From: Litsea cubeba
Taxonomy: Eukaryota; Streptophyta; Magnoliopsida; Laurales; Lauraceae
DNA: 64,000 nucleotides
Direction: 5' to 3'
Assembly: GCA_012931725.1 (NCBI GenBank)
Contig: CM022944.1
Location: 35,043,538 to 35,107,537, forward strand
The notes under the pieces were generated by a model. That model made no database searches. It worked only from the letters and a program-made list of their open reading frames with translations, and had not been told where the DNA came from. Below, one piece after another: positions 38,042 through 49,300 of the stretch. Position 1 is the stretch's first letter. Each line of letters begins with the position of its first letter. The translations under genes and the position numbers were made by a program.

Positions 38042-38329
38042 GGATTCATTTTAGGATGGTTTGCTTATGCAATTATGAGATAGAAGGTCAGACAGGAATG
38101 AATTACTGAAAATAAAGGAGAGCTAATTAGATTCCTTTTTTAGGACAAAAAAAAAAAAAACAATTTGAGGACCCACGAAATCTAATCTACAGTTGTATCC
38201 AAAATGAGAACTGAAATGGCATACGAGAATATCAAAACCCACTAGAATTTCAAAACTATATTTCAACCCAAATAGTACATGCGTGGGAAATATTTACACA
38301 TCGTTTAACACATGGTTGAGCCCCATGCA

Positions 38330-38830
38330 TATGCAACAAATAGTAGAAAAATCATTATTATATAGCTGCGATAATGTGGGCGTTGTTGCTGGCAATGCTG
38401 AGCTTCTACACTCTCTCTCAAAAGTTGGATTTCATGCTTAATCTCCTGCTTCAGCTCTTCAAGTGAGTTCTCATTTCTGCCATTCTACTTTCGTTTTGCA
38501 CACGTCCGAAATTTCCGTTCTGTGTATAATCGGCCTCTACATCATCCTTCCAAATCAACAACCCACAACCTCTTTCTCCCTACACAGAAATTCATATCAA
38601 ATGCAACATTAATTTTAGAGAGGAAATATACATTAATTTAGGAAGTTAGAATCTATAGACACTTACGTGTAAATCTGGACATTTATAAAATCTTCGACCT
38701 GGATTATGGGCTGTTCGGGACGTCTTTAAAATCATTTACCCATACCCACATGGGCACTTTGGCGCCCATTCTAATTTTCGTAGTTGAGACGACGCTGACG
38801 ACGACATGTGTAAGCAATACCGAACTGTTC
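38330..38830 (-). pseudogene. GRF-type zinc-finger passenger gene of the MULE, degenerate
   Basis: Minus strand. Exon 1 (to 38667) reads CPCGYG, a stop, then LKTSRTAHNPGRRFYKCPD. A GTAAGT donor and TGTGTAG acceptor bound an intron at 38666-38580. Exon 2 (from 38579) reads GERGCGLLIWKDD, followed after a frameshift by EELKQEIKHEIQLLRESVEA and a hydrophobic end IIMIFLLFVAYAWG before a stop at about 38310. Pattern C-x-C-G...NPGRRF..C...CG...W.D is the GRF zinc finger; the tail is a short coiled coil plus membrane-anchor-like segment, as in small plant GRF proteins. Function within the MULE is unknown. Confidence 0.7.
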
Positions 38831-38904
38831 ACATAATTTTGAATCATTGTTTTACAGCAATAAATGTATATTTCTAAAATCAAGAAATTGATAAAAAAAA
38901 ATGA

Positions 38905-39065
38905 AAAAACCATTTCAACAAATCCAAACAAGAAAAACGGTAGCAGACCAGCTGTAACATTTGATCAAACCATTTTCAACAAATCCAAACAAGAAGACGA
39001 GGAACAGACCACCTCTAAAATTTGATCAAACCATTTCAAGAAATCCAAACATGAAGAAGAGTAAC
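38905..39065. repeat. About 60-bp repeat, nearly three copies
   Basis: AAACCATTT.CAACAAATCCAAAC with AAGA..AACAGACCA and TTTGATC words recurs at about 38908, 38968 and 39027, upstream of the GRF pseudogene. Confidence 0.75.
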
Positions 39066-39344
39066 AGTCCAGACTAACCCAGATGAATGCTTCACTACGA
39101 TTGAACTGGGCAGTAGCTAGTCCCTGCACATTGCAATCAGAGAATTAACATAGGCGATTTACAGAGTTTAGAAGAGAGAACAATGGTCGTGCTCAGTCCA
39201 GAGTCGCAGAGGCAATTTACAGAGCTTAGAAGAAATGCAGCAGTGAGAGAGAGAGAGAGCGACGAAAGAAGGAGTGGATCGGCGAGATAGAGATCGACGA
39301 GAGAGGGAGTGGATCTGGTCATTCGCTGCCTTCGTTCGCTGTAC

Positions 39345-39458
39345 AAGACAGATCTTCAAGGGAAGCGAGAGTGAAGGCAGATCTTCTAATGTCGTCGCTG
39401 CCTCGCTGATTCAGGGGAGGCGATAGTGAAAACCGAGCTTCCAGAGAGAGGCGAGAGA

Positions 39459-39512
<54 letters not shown>

Positions 39513-39966
39513 TGCGCTGAGAGCTCAGGTCGGGGGAGGCAGAGGTTCATCTCTCTTCACGGCGGGAGTATCAGCGATCGCTGCTGCGCTGCTGAGCTCG
39601 AGATCGAGAGGGTCGGCTGCTGCTGAGATCTCGAGCTTCGCTGCTGAGAGAGAGACGAGAGATCGAGAGAGAGCCGCTGGGAGAGAGAGATCGAGAGGGT
39701 CGCTGGGAGAGAGAGATCGAGAGAGATCCACGCCTCTGAGAATTGCTAATCGAGAGAGAGATCGAGAGAGAGAACCTCCTCTGAGAATCACTGTTAGAGA
39801 GAGAGAATCACTGGGACTTGGGAGAGAGAGAGTAATTAGGGATGCAGAGGAGAGGGAAATGAAAAATAGGCGGGCCACATTCAATTGAAGAAATCGACGC
39901 CACACGCTGTCTTCACACGGTGCAGCTTAGTTTCAAACTAAGCTGTAGCTCAGGTGAACAGCTCTC
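39345..39966 (-). repeat. Right TIR of the MULE
   Basis: About 620 bp, inverse of 26562-27154; contains a (GA)n microsatellite at 39453-39509. It lies upstream of the minus-strand GRF gene, in the same relation as the left TIR to the transposase, so it could be that gene's promoter. Confidence 0.92.
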
Positions 39967-40149
39967 CATATATAATTACTTATAAATAAATTTCAATTTT
40001 TTAGAATTAAATATGCCTATTAAATGGTTCAAACTGCAAATAACTTATTAAAATGAGATGACTTGACCGAGTGTCCCCTATTTTTGACTCGTTCCTTTGT
40101 CAATGACTTGAGAGAGTTAAGAGTCAACTCAAAAAGTTTCCCAACCATA

Positions 40150-40637
40150 TAGAGGAGGGCTAAATGCTAATGTCCAAGTGGCATTTTAGAAAAAGAAATT
40201 TGATTTCTTTTTAATCTTTAGGCCTTGGGTTTGCCCACTTTAAGCGTCGCTCACATATGTTAAAGGTAGGACTTGGACAACTCTAGGTAGGACAACTGCC
40301 CTTTTATAACCCTATTCCTACTCCAAGATGAACTTCACTTACCAAAAAAAAAAGAGGAAAAGGTTTTTTAGAATGGTGAGGAGTGATCCCATCTAGTTTT
40401 CTCTTAAGAAATAAGAGAACCAAAATAGGCATCAGGGGGCATGTAATTTTACCAAAACTCATAAAATTCCTATCTAGAAAATTTTAAAATTTTAAGACAC
40501 AGTGGAATTTCTTAGTACTCGATTCTACTCAATCATGCCAAAAAGGCAAAATAGCTGGAAAGGAATTCAAAGGTTATTTGAGACTTTTAGGTGGGTTGGA
40601 TTTTAAAATATTTAAAAAGAATTATGGCATTTTATAA
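40150..40637. other. Short intergenic stretch
   Basis: AT-rich, no gene seen; lies between the MITE end and the first MULE-like MITE. Confidence 0.5.
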
Positions 40638-41832
40638 AGGGGAAATTAGCCAGAGGTCTCTTAATATTGTCGTTTAAGGCTTCTATTCCACAAGATTTTC
40701 GGTTAAGGTCTCTAGTCAATGCGCCTAGACTTATTTCAGGTGGTGGTCTCTAAGTATGTCAGATCTTACATTTGTATGACTGATTTGCCCTTCTAACCGA
40801 CTGAAGTTATGTCATGAATTTAGTCCCTAGTTTTAAGCTCCTTAAACATGATATTTTATGATTGATTTGCCCATCTAATAGATTGTATTTGCTAGTTTTA
40901 GATCAAGTTTTGAAATTCGAATTGGAGGATATAGATCAAGTTTCAAAATTCAAATGAGAAGAAATGATGTTGCAAAACCTATTGAGGAAGTTTTGCAGAA
41001 GCCGGAGATAGGGGAGAAGACGACCTTGCCAACCATATGAATAATCCTTAAAGCAAGCTCTTTACATCCTCAAACCTTGAGTTTGGACATATGAGAGGAC
41101 CGAAGGTAATTAAGGCAATCAAGTCTTCTTAATCTTAAGGCTTCTCAGTTCTTCTTACTACACAAGGCAACAAGGTGAGTTTGAGAGCATCCATCATGAC
41201 ATGATCACGGCCTTCACAGATTGTGGCTTTTCCCCTGTGGATCTTGAAAATCCGGTCATCGACAAAGAAGGTTCTGGTCGCTTATGGCACGGGGATTATG
41301 ACAGGATTGTTCTGGTGGAAATACAGCGCTGCATTTCTGAAAAGCTGCATTGGATTTAGTATCATGTGGTTTCTAGTGCTTGTCACTCGCTGAAAGGAGT
41401 GGAAGAATTTATTTTTTTTCTCTCCTTTGTTTACTCTTGCAAAAGAAGTGGCAAGTAAAGAACACATGACAGAGATTGGCTATTCTTTCAATTTGTGCGC
41501 CAAGAGAGAGAGGCTTTCCAGAATTTATCTGACTTTGGTATGAATTTATCTAAATTTGAAGTGAATTTATCTGAGTTTGAAGTGAATTTATTTGAATTTT
41601 GTATGAATTTATCTGAGTTTTGAAAACAAACTCAGATAAATTTATCTAACTTTCTATCACAAACTTTACGGCTTGGTTTTTAGCGTTTCGTCTTCACGAA
41701 ATATATGGCTTGATTTTCCGCATTTTGGACTTTTTAACTGTTTAAAATTTGAAAAGAGACCTTTGCCTATACGAAAAAAAGTGGACCTTTTACAATAAAA
41801 TACAATATCAAGGAAATGCGGCCAAATCCCCC
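40638..41832. mobile_element. Non-autonomous TIR element, MULE-like, about 1.2 kb
   Basis: Left AGGGGAAATTAGCCAGAGG and right (reverse complement) GGGGGATTTGGCCGCATT form a short inverted repeat. Flanks TTTTATAAA (40630-40638) and TTTTATAAC (41833-41841) agree at 8 of 9, the MULE duplication size. No transposase inside; GAATTTATCTGA(G/A)TTTG words repeat at 41525-41650. Confidence 0.6.
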
Positions 41833-41860
41833 TTTTATAACTTGTAGGAAATATTTAGAA

Positions 41861-43075
41861 GGGGATTTAACTGGAAAAAATAGATTAGGTGACCACCATA
41901 CTGAAAAGGTAATTTTAAGTGCCCTTGCACCAAATCAATCATTTTGCCTGAATACGTATTTTTTTAACATTCTCTATTAGGGTCCTTATCGACCTCCATT
42001 TGCAATGTTAAGAGTCGATTGAGACTCTGTGGTCCATCCTAACCTTCGCAGAACTCCCATTTATTTTGCTTGTAGTGTCTCAATCGACCTTTATTTGTAA
42101 TGTTAAGGATCTCCATCGACCTTGCGTTGTACGCTTGTAAATGTACAAAACTCATCCCTCATTCCCTATTTTTGGAAAAAAAATGACCATGCTCGACTTG
42201 CTTCCCCTTCGTAGGATATTTCCACCTCTTAAAGACCATTAAAGCTACATGTTATTGTTTGGTGGAGAACATTAAAGTGCATAGAGCTGTTGTCCTGTAG
42301 GCAATGGGATTGTTTGAGTCATTCTTGAATAGCAATAATTGGTAGAGGTTTCTTTCTCCTCTTAGGTTTTTTTCTTTTTGGCTATCAACAACGTAGAAAG
42401 TCTAGATTCATCAATGTTCAGCCATTAAGTGGGCTGGGAAGTATGCTTGTGTGAACCTGTCATTATGTGCGGAGTTACTAACCTAGAACTTGTGTGTTTA
42501 TTTGGATGCACGCTCTAATAAACCATTTGCTCCGTCGATGATCACTCTGCCCCTGACCCCATGCGTTTGCATCAATCTGGAGAAAATGATGGAAATCAAT
42601 GTCTTCATTTTTTTAATTTGTGATGTTTTTGTGTTTTATATCCGGCCAGTCCTCAGGCACAACCCAGCCAACCATGAAATGACAAACGAAAACGAAAAAA
42701 AAGGGTTTTCTTCAGGGACCATAACTTTGACAAAGAGGGCGTTGGAGGGGGCCGCAATGGTTCGATGGAGGACCGCTGGAAACCACTGTGAATACATCTA
42801 ACAGCTGATGTCGAGTCACAGTCAACGCTGAGGAAGAAGAAGAAAACAAACAAGAGAGAAAATCGGACTTCTAACCCTTAAAATATATGAACAGGTCGAA
42901 CGCAGGGTCGCTAGGGACCCTTAATATTAAAAAAAAGGGTCAGATTGGGATCTTAGTAGAAAATGATAAAAAAAAATATATTTTCATACAAAATAACTGA
43001 TTTAGTGCAAGTACACTTAAAATTACCTTTTCAATACTTTGATCATCTAATTTGTCTTTTTCCCGTAAAATCCTC
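41861..43075. mobile_element. Non-autonomous TIR element, MULE-like, about 1.2 kb, next to FIP37 promoter
   Basis: The left 80 bp, from GGGGATTTAACTGGAAAAA, match the reverse complement of the right end, GAGGATTTTACGGGAAAAA. Shared inner words are GAAAAGGTAATTTTAAGTG and TTGCAC(C/T)AAATCA. No convincing target duplication. The GGGGATTT start resembles the neighbour at 40638. The only ORFs are short and unrecognised. Confidence 0.6.
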
Positions 43076-43308
43076 TGTAAAAAAAATAATAAAAAAAATG
43101 ACAAATTTCTGGTCAGAAATTCAGACAAAAGAAACAGGCCTGATAAATGCGACCTCTCATTTCTTGAATGCTCTCCCTCCCAAGTCCCAACTCATCCGCT
43201 CTAACAGATTCTGCTCCTCAACACATCGGCTTTCTGTCACTCTTCGACGCTGCAACAACAAACTACAGAAGAAAAAGAAGAAGAAGATATTAGGGTTTTC
43301 CATCTCTC
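43076..43308 (+). promoter_or_regulatory. FIP37 promoter and 5' UTR, inferred
   Basis: Only about 230 bp separate the end of the TIR element from the start codon. A telo-box-like TTAGGGTTTT lies at 43290-43299 in a GAAGAA-rich leader. No clear TATA box is seen, so the core promoter may be TATA-less or partly inside the transposon. Confidence 0.4.
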
Positions 43309-46300
43309 ATGGCTTCTCACGCCCACATTGACGACGTAAAGACACATATTATAACACACTAGCAAGAAAAATATCTGGGTTGGGTTTTCCCCTCTCTCTT
43401 TTCTGATTGATCCTTTCAATTTCAGGAGGATGATTTCGGTGGAGACTATCCCGGAACCCATGGCAGCAAAGGAACTGGTACTTCTTCTTCTTCTTCTTCT
43501 CTCTCTATGTGTATGTGTTTTGTAATTGGAGCTTCATGGTAATCTAGGTTTTTGGTTTTTTTTTCCTCCTCTTCCTATCTGATTTTTTTGTGGAATTTCA
43601 GGCAAGAAAAGGGGTTTCGGTGATCTGGAAGACGAGGAGGAAGATTTCTTCGGGTCTAAGAAGGTATTCTGTTGTTTTTTTTTTTTTTTTAAATTTTATT
43701 TTGTATCGCGAAGTGATTCTGTGATGATAAATCTCCAATGGCCTTTTTTGACCTCTGCCAGCATTATGGTTGTTTGGACTTTTTTTGTGGGAATTGGGGT
43801 TCAAGAAAAATATGATTTTGGGCGGGATTGCGTTGTTTCTATTTGAAAGAATTTGATTGTCTCCACAGCTTTTAGATGCCCCAAAGCAGTGTTATTGGTT
43901 CTATATGTATTTATTTTTACATGGGCATCCAACCTCAAGGTTCTATATATAATCTTCCTAGCTAGATTATGAACTTTTCCACCACATTCACTTGGCATCA
44001 CCATTAAAATCGAGCTTTGAGTAACCTGCCAGGTCTAGAACAACCTTTGGATTGGGGCCATAGTGCGCCCTGTCTATTCTATGACCTCCTTCCTGCTTTT
44101 TTTTTTTTTCCGAACAATAACAACAATTATTTTAAGAAGAAAAAAGAGATACAAGCAGGGAGAAAGGTTGTGGGGTAAATGAGCTAATCCCCCAACCAAA
44201 ACAGAGAAAAGCAACAGAATACAAGAAAAATTGAAAGGAAGAAACTACCAAGCAACCCCTCTCTTAGCCAACATATCCACCTCCTCATTTGCCGAGCAAA
44301 GAATGTGCCTAAAACCCACATCCATATCTGAAGATAAGAACTTAATTTCATTAAGATAAAAATAGAACTTCCAAGAGCCTATAGATGAATTTGACACCCA
44401 AGAGATAGCATTGAGAGAACCACTTTCTGCAATCAAAGGTTGCTGAAGTGAGACTTTAAATAACCATAGAGCTTCAAGAATGGCTAAAACCATACTAAAC
44501 AAGACTTCACAATGAATAAATAAAAGAGAAATTGACTTATTTTCTTTTCCACACAAAGCGCAAATATCAGACAAAGCAACTGACGAGAAGCCTCTCCTTC
44601 TGAGGATGTCTACTGTAGATATTCTTCCAGTCGCTGCTAACCAACAAAAGACCTCCACACAAGGAGGAACCAACCCGATCCAAACTACCGATAAGGGATA
44701 TGCCTCCCTACTAGAAGACTCTAAAGCCTCATAAAAAGACTCAACTGAGAAAATCCCAAGAGTGTTTGGTTTCCAAATCATGGTTTGAAAACTCTCCGAG
44801 TTGACTCTTGACTCTCCCGAGCCATCTCAATTTGACGAAGGACCGAGTCAAATATGGGGGAGACTCGGCCTAGCCCAATAACCCGTGCTCAACACGGGAT
44901 CTCCCTGCACCTCCAAAATAAATGATCACACATTAAAAAAATTACCTCTTTTCATAAGACAAGTTGGATAAAATAGAAATAGAAAAATTGGAGCAAAAAG
45001 GGTATAGTTACATAGGAACAACTGAAACATGAGTGGTTTGATGAAAAAATGAGTAACCCTCGGTCAAAATTATAACCAACGGTCAAAATCAAATCCAAAA
45101 TCTCCTATCTTAATATATTATAATTTGAGCCATTTGATAGATATATCTAATTTTAAATAAATTAAAGTTTATTTATAAGTAATTATACAAGATGTTTTGA
45201 GTCGGCAGTTTAAAAATGATGACTAGAATGTAATTTGAAACTTATATTTGATCCTTTACATTCGATATTTGGACTAACAAATTATGTAATAAGCAATATG
45301 TTTTATTTTATTTTCCTTATTGTAGTACTTTTCTTGCATATATAAATTTATTAATTTAAATTGATTATCATGAATACATGTAAGTTATTGTATATTTAAA
45401 TTTTATAAGTAATAGATTAATTTTTAAAATTATTTAACAAAAAACATGACACTCCCAAGTCTCCGCATTGATTCTATCCGTGTCAGTTTTTTTTGTTGCA
45501 TTGGACGAGTTGAGTCGAGTCCGAGTCATAAGTTTTCCAACCTTGTTCCAAATGCGATCATCATCAACCTTGCACACAAAATCGTTAAAAATAAAACTAA
45601 ATAAAAAATCAGGTTGAAGAATCAGGTTGCGTTAGGCTGAAGAGTCCTTCCAACATGTCTCAACTGTAGAAATTACGACCCTTTTGAAATAGTCAAGGGA
45701 TGTTGCCCAAGAAGTTACACAATCACTCTTCTCAGCTCCCAGATTCTCCTTTCCCACCGAACACCATCATGATCAAATCATCTCTTTTGCTGATTTTTCC
45801 CAGTTGTTTAAATCATAGCAACAAAGGAGAGAAGCTGAAAATTCTTACTTTAATTCGATCTATATTCAAACTTCCAAGTTCCAAACAAGAGAGCAGTGGA
45901 GTTTGAAAGGTTGCAATTGCAATAACCATGATAGATTTGTATTTGTAGGTTGAAAGATGTTTAGGGTTGTTATGAGGATAGGTATGAAGAAGAGTATAAT
46001 AACAAGTTGGTGAGAGAAGATAGAGAGAGAAAGAGAAGAGATTTGGGAAGAAGTATAGGATGGTCATCCAATCAAGGGTTGGGCGACTATCAGTCTATCA
46101 CTATATGTTTATATCATATTGTATTTTTGAAATTTACAAAAAACCCCTAACTCCTACTTGTACTGAAATTATATCATCATCATTAAATCCTTCTCTCAAG
46201 TATGTTGGGCCTCAGCTACATGAATTATGTTATCCATTCCAGTCTATTCTAGGCCAAATCCTCGGATATGTTGGTTGCACTTCTTCATATCTATCATTAT

Positions 46301-49300
46301 GACTTTCATACATGTCCTTTTCGGCCTACCCCTTGTCCTTGAGACTCCACATCGGCGCTGTTGTTGGGCTGCATTGGACATCTCCAAATCATATCAAACA
46401 AGGCCCTTTTAATTAATCATGTATTAAAGCTACCTTTAATGCTCCCGAATGCATTGATTTTTTATTCTATCTTTCCTAGTTTTACCACACATCCATCTCA
46501 ACATTCTCATATTTGCACACTCATTTTCTTGCATGTGTTTTTTGATTGCCCACATTCGATTCCATAGGTGATAAAGGGGTTAATTGTTGTCTGAAAAATT
46601 TCCTTCAATCATGTTGGTATGCTATGATAAAAAAGCACTCCAGAAGAAGCGAGTCTCCACTTTAACCATCCAGCTCTTAGCCTATGTTCGACATCCTACT
46701 TAATCTCTCCATCCTTACTCATTATAAAGCCAAGATACTAGAAAGAATCTCTCTTTCGTATTTCCTGAGCTTTCATTCTCATAGGAGTACATCCCTAGTT
46801 TAGAATTTCGTTTCAGAACCCATTTCGGTTTGGTCGCCAATCGAAAATATTTAAGCGGATTTCGAATTTCGGCCAAACATTTTGGAGCCACATTTTGGAA
46901 AATAAAAAATATATATGTAAAAAAAATATATAAAAAATTTAAAATAATTGATATTATTTTATTTCAGTTTATTAGACTGAGATGGACCGAAAAATTGGAC
47001 AATTTTTTAGGGGTGTTTCCATTTCGGTTTAATGGCTGAAATGAAAAATCTCAGGAACTATGCTTGAAACAAAACGAAATTCACAACTATGGGTACACTT
47101 CCCTTTGCACATCCCCATTGAAGTTGCAATTCTTGTATTCTATCTTTGTACGACTTATTTTAAAGCCATTAGGTTTTAAAGCCTTCTACCATCTCTCAAG
47201 TCTTGCATTCATGCTATCTCAATGCTTTATCATCTGCAAACAACATGCACGAATGTACCTTCTCTTGATTATGAGTGGTTAATTAGTCCATAATAAGTGT
47301 AGACAGATCACTAGAAACTCACTTCTCTCTATGGGTAGTTCTCACATTAGTTACCGTTTCTTCATATATGTCTTTATTTATGTTAATATAACCTCTTGGG
47401 ACACTTTTTTTACCTAAAACCTATTAAATGAAATGCCTAGGTACCTTACCGTAGGTTTTCTCTAGATCGATGAGGACTATATGAAAAAGATTTTTTCTCC
47501 TCTCAGTATTTTTCCATTAATTGTCTAATTGAGAAGATAGCTTCCATAGCTGACCTCCTTGGAATTAAACCAAATTGATATATGTATGTGTGTATACCCT
47601 TTAAATGATGCTACTTGAGATTTAGGAATTTAATTAACAATTATAAATAAATCTCTAAAATTTATGCTACGCACACCATTTGTTGTAAAATTTAACTAAG
47701 ATAATTATGAGCTGATCCAAATCCTTATCACAGTTTTGCAGTTGAGCCTCTCAAAGAATTGAGAGATGGACCAAGTTAGAACTTCCACTTTGCCTAGGGA
47801 TTCGCTGTCTTCAAGCAGATTGGTAATGCCCTTTGAAGATTTGACAAAAGGCAAAATTGTGTGACAATTGATAATATGAAATATATAGAGCAATAAATGA
47901 AAACTCAGATTTTATTTAACAATCCCCACAACTTAATAAGGCTCAAGATTTAATTTAGATGTGAAAGGGTTGGTTATATAGTTCAGCCAAGCTGGGAGTG
48001 GCCTGGATTGGGTTCAGCCAGGCTGGATATGATCTGGATTGGGTTCGGCCATTGTAATTGGGGCTGGATCAGAAGTCTGATTGGAATGTTGGGCTTGGAT
48101 TGGGATTATGATGTTGGTTTGAGGGTAGATCTAAGGGTTTAATGAAGGATCGAGATTGGATCTGGGTTTGTAAGAAGTAGATCTAGGGTTTTTGGTGATG
48201 GATATGTGGATTGTCCGATGGTGGCGGACCTGGTTAAGGGATTTGAAGAGGATGGTCGGTGTAGATGAGGGTATGGAGGGTGGAATGAGGTTAGATCTAG
48301 GATTTTAATGGTAGATTGGATATAGATCTATAGTCTGACGGGATTTGCAATGGAACTATGAAAGAAAAGAAAGAGATGGAGAATACGTTGTAGAAGATGA
48401 AACGAACCTTGGCCTCACGGCAAACTCCCCATCACTGGGCGAGGAAGAAGATCTTGCAAGAGGTGCTCTCAAGAAGGCTTCCATGGATTTTTCTTTCATT
48501 CAATAATCAATAATGTCCCCTCTCTAATGAGAGATACAACCTTAAAAGAAAGCAAAACAAAAGCATTAACAATGGATGACTAAAACATAGGTTGAAGATC
48601 TGATCAACTTAATGACATGAAAATAAATTAAAAGAAATAAACAAAATAAAAAGAGTCGATAAATAGCTCTCTGTGCATGGTATTTTGTGCGCATAGGGTC
48701 TTGCACATGAATCCTTATGCGCGGTTAAGTTGTGGGCCATTACGGCCTCCTCTTCGTATCTTCATTAATCCTTCACTTAAATCCTTTGGGTCCCATTGAT
48801 CTCTTAGGTCTTCATGATAAATCTTCAGCAATCCCTCTCCTGTGGTCCATCCCAGTGTGTGGTCTTCCTTACGTATGCCACATGAGGCCTTTAGCTAGCC
48901 ATACATCAGATTCGATGGTGGTTCTTCATCAGAACTCAGATCCAACAGTGGAGATTCTTTAGAAAACAAATCCAATGGTAGATCTTTAGTATCTTGATGG
49001 ATTAAGAAGCCCATAAAAGGCTGATCCATCCACAAGTAATCTCTCTGCAACTTTCTTCTTGTGCTGCTGATAAACATTTGGGGCATGTTTGTGTAGCCAA
49101 TTTCCGCGGAAAAGTGGACGGTTTTCCATGGAAAACTTACTTTTCATGCGTTTGGTGCGGTAGTTTTCCACGGAAACACTTTTTTGCCATGTCATCCTTT
49201 TCCTTACTTACCATGGAAGTAGACTTCCCATTGGGGGGTATGGGAAGTCTATTTCCTCATAAAACTAACCACCCTTTATATACTTCTTTTCCTATCCATT

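Larger units (their letters stand above)
26562..39966 (+). mobile_element. Mutator-like element (MULE) with long TIRs, 13.4 kb including nested insertions
   Basis: Exact 9-bp target duplication CATATATAA at 26553-26561 and 39967-39975. The element begins GAGAGTTGTTCACCTGAG and ends with the inverse CTCAGGTGAACAGCTCTC. Terminal inverted repeats run about 600 bp on each side. Contents: a FAR1/MuDR-type transposase gene on the + strand (27918-36102, split by an LTR retrotransposon), a 198-bp tandem array (36655-38041) and a minus-strand GRF zinc-finger pseudogene (38330-38830). Without the 5.85-kb nested element it would be about 7.55 kb, a normal autonomous MULE size. Confidence 0.93.
26196..40149. 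mobile_element. hAT-type MITE split by the MULE (outermost nest level)
   Basis: The halves 26196-26561 and 39976-40149 align with the minus strand of the intact 767-bp element at 44779-45545: shared GGAGACT, ATCATGAT/TTGATAATC..AATT, ACATAATTTGTTAGTCCAA, ATTACTTATAAATAAA and AAGAGTCAACTC blocks, in order. Termini are CAAGGTTGGCAAACT and (reverse complement) TATGGTTGGGAAACT. Flanks TAAAAGAG and TAGAGGAG match at 6 of 8. About 230 bp present in the 44779 copy is absent from the right half here. Confidence 0.75.

Noticed and set aside
39426..39905. ORFs with Arg-Glu or Ser-Leu runs near 39426-39905, and their counterpart at 26580-26852
   Set aside because: Low-complexity GA/CT tracts inside the MULE TIRs; no protein-like composition.
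45813..46067. 84-residue minus-strand ORF with hydrophobic start
   Set aside because: No recognisable motif or splice context, in transposon-rich intron DNA.
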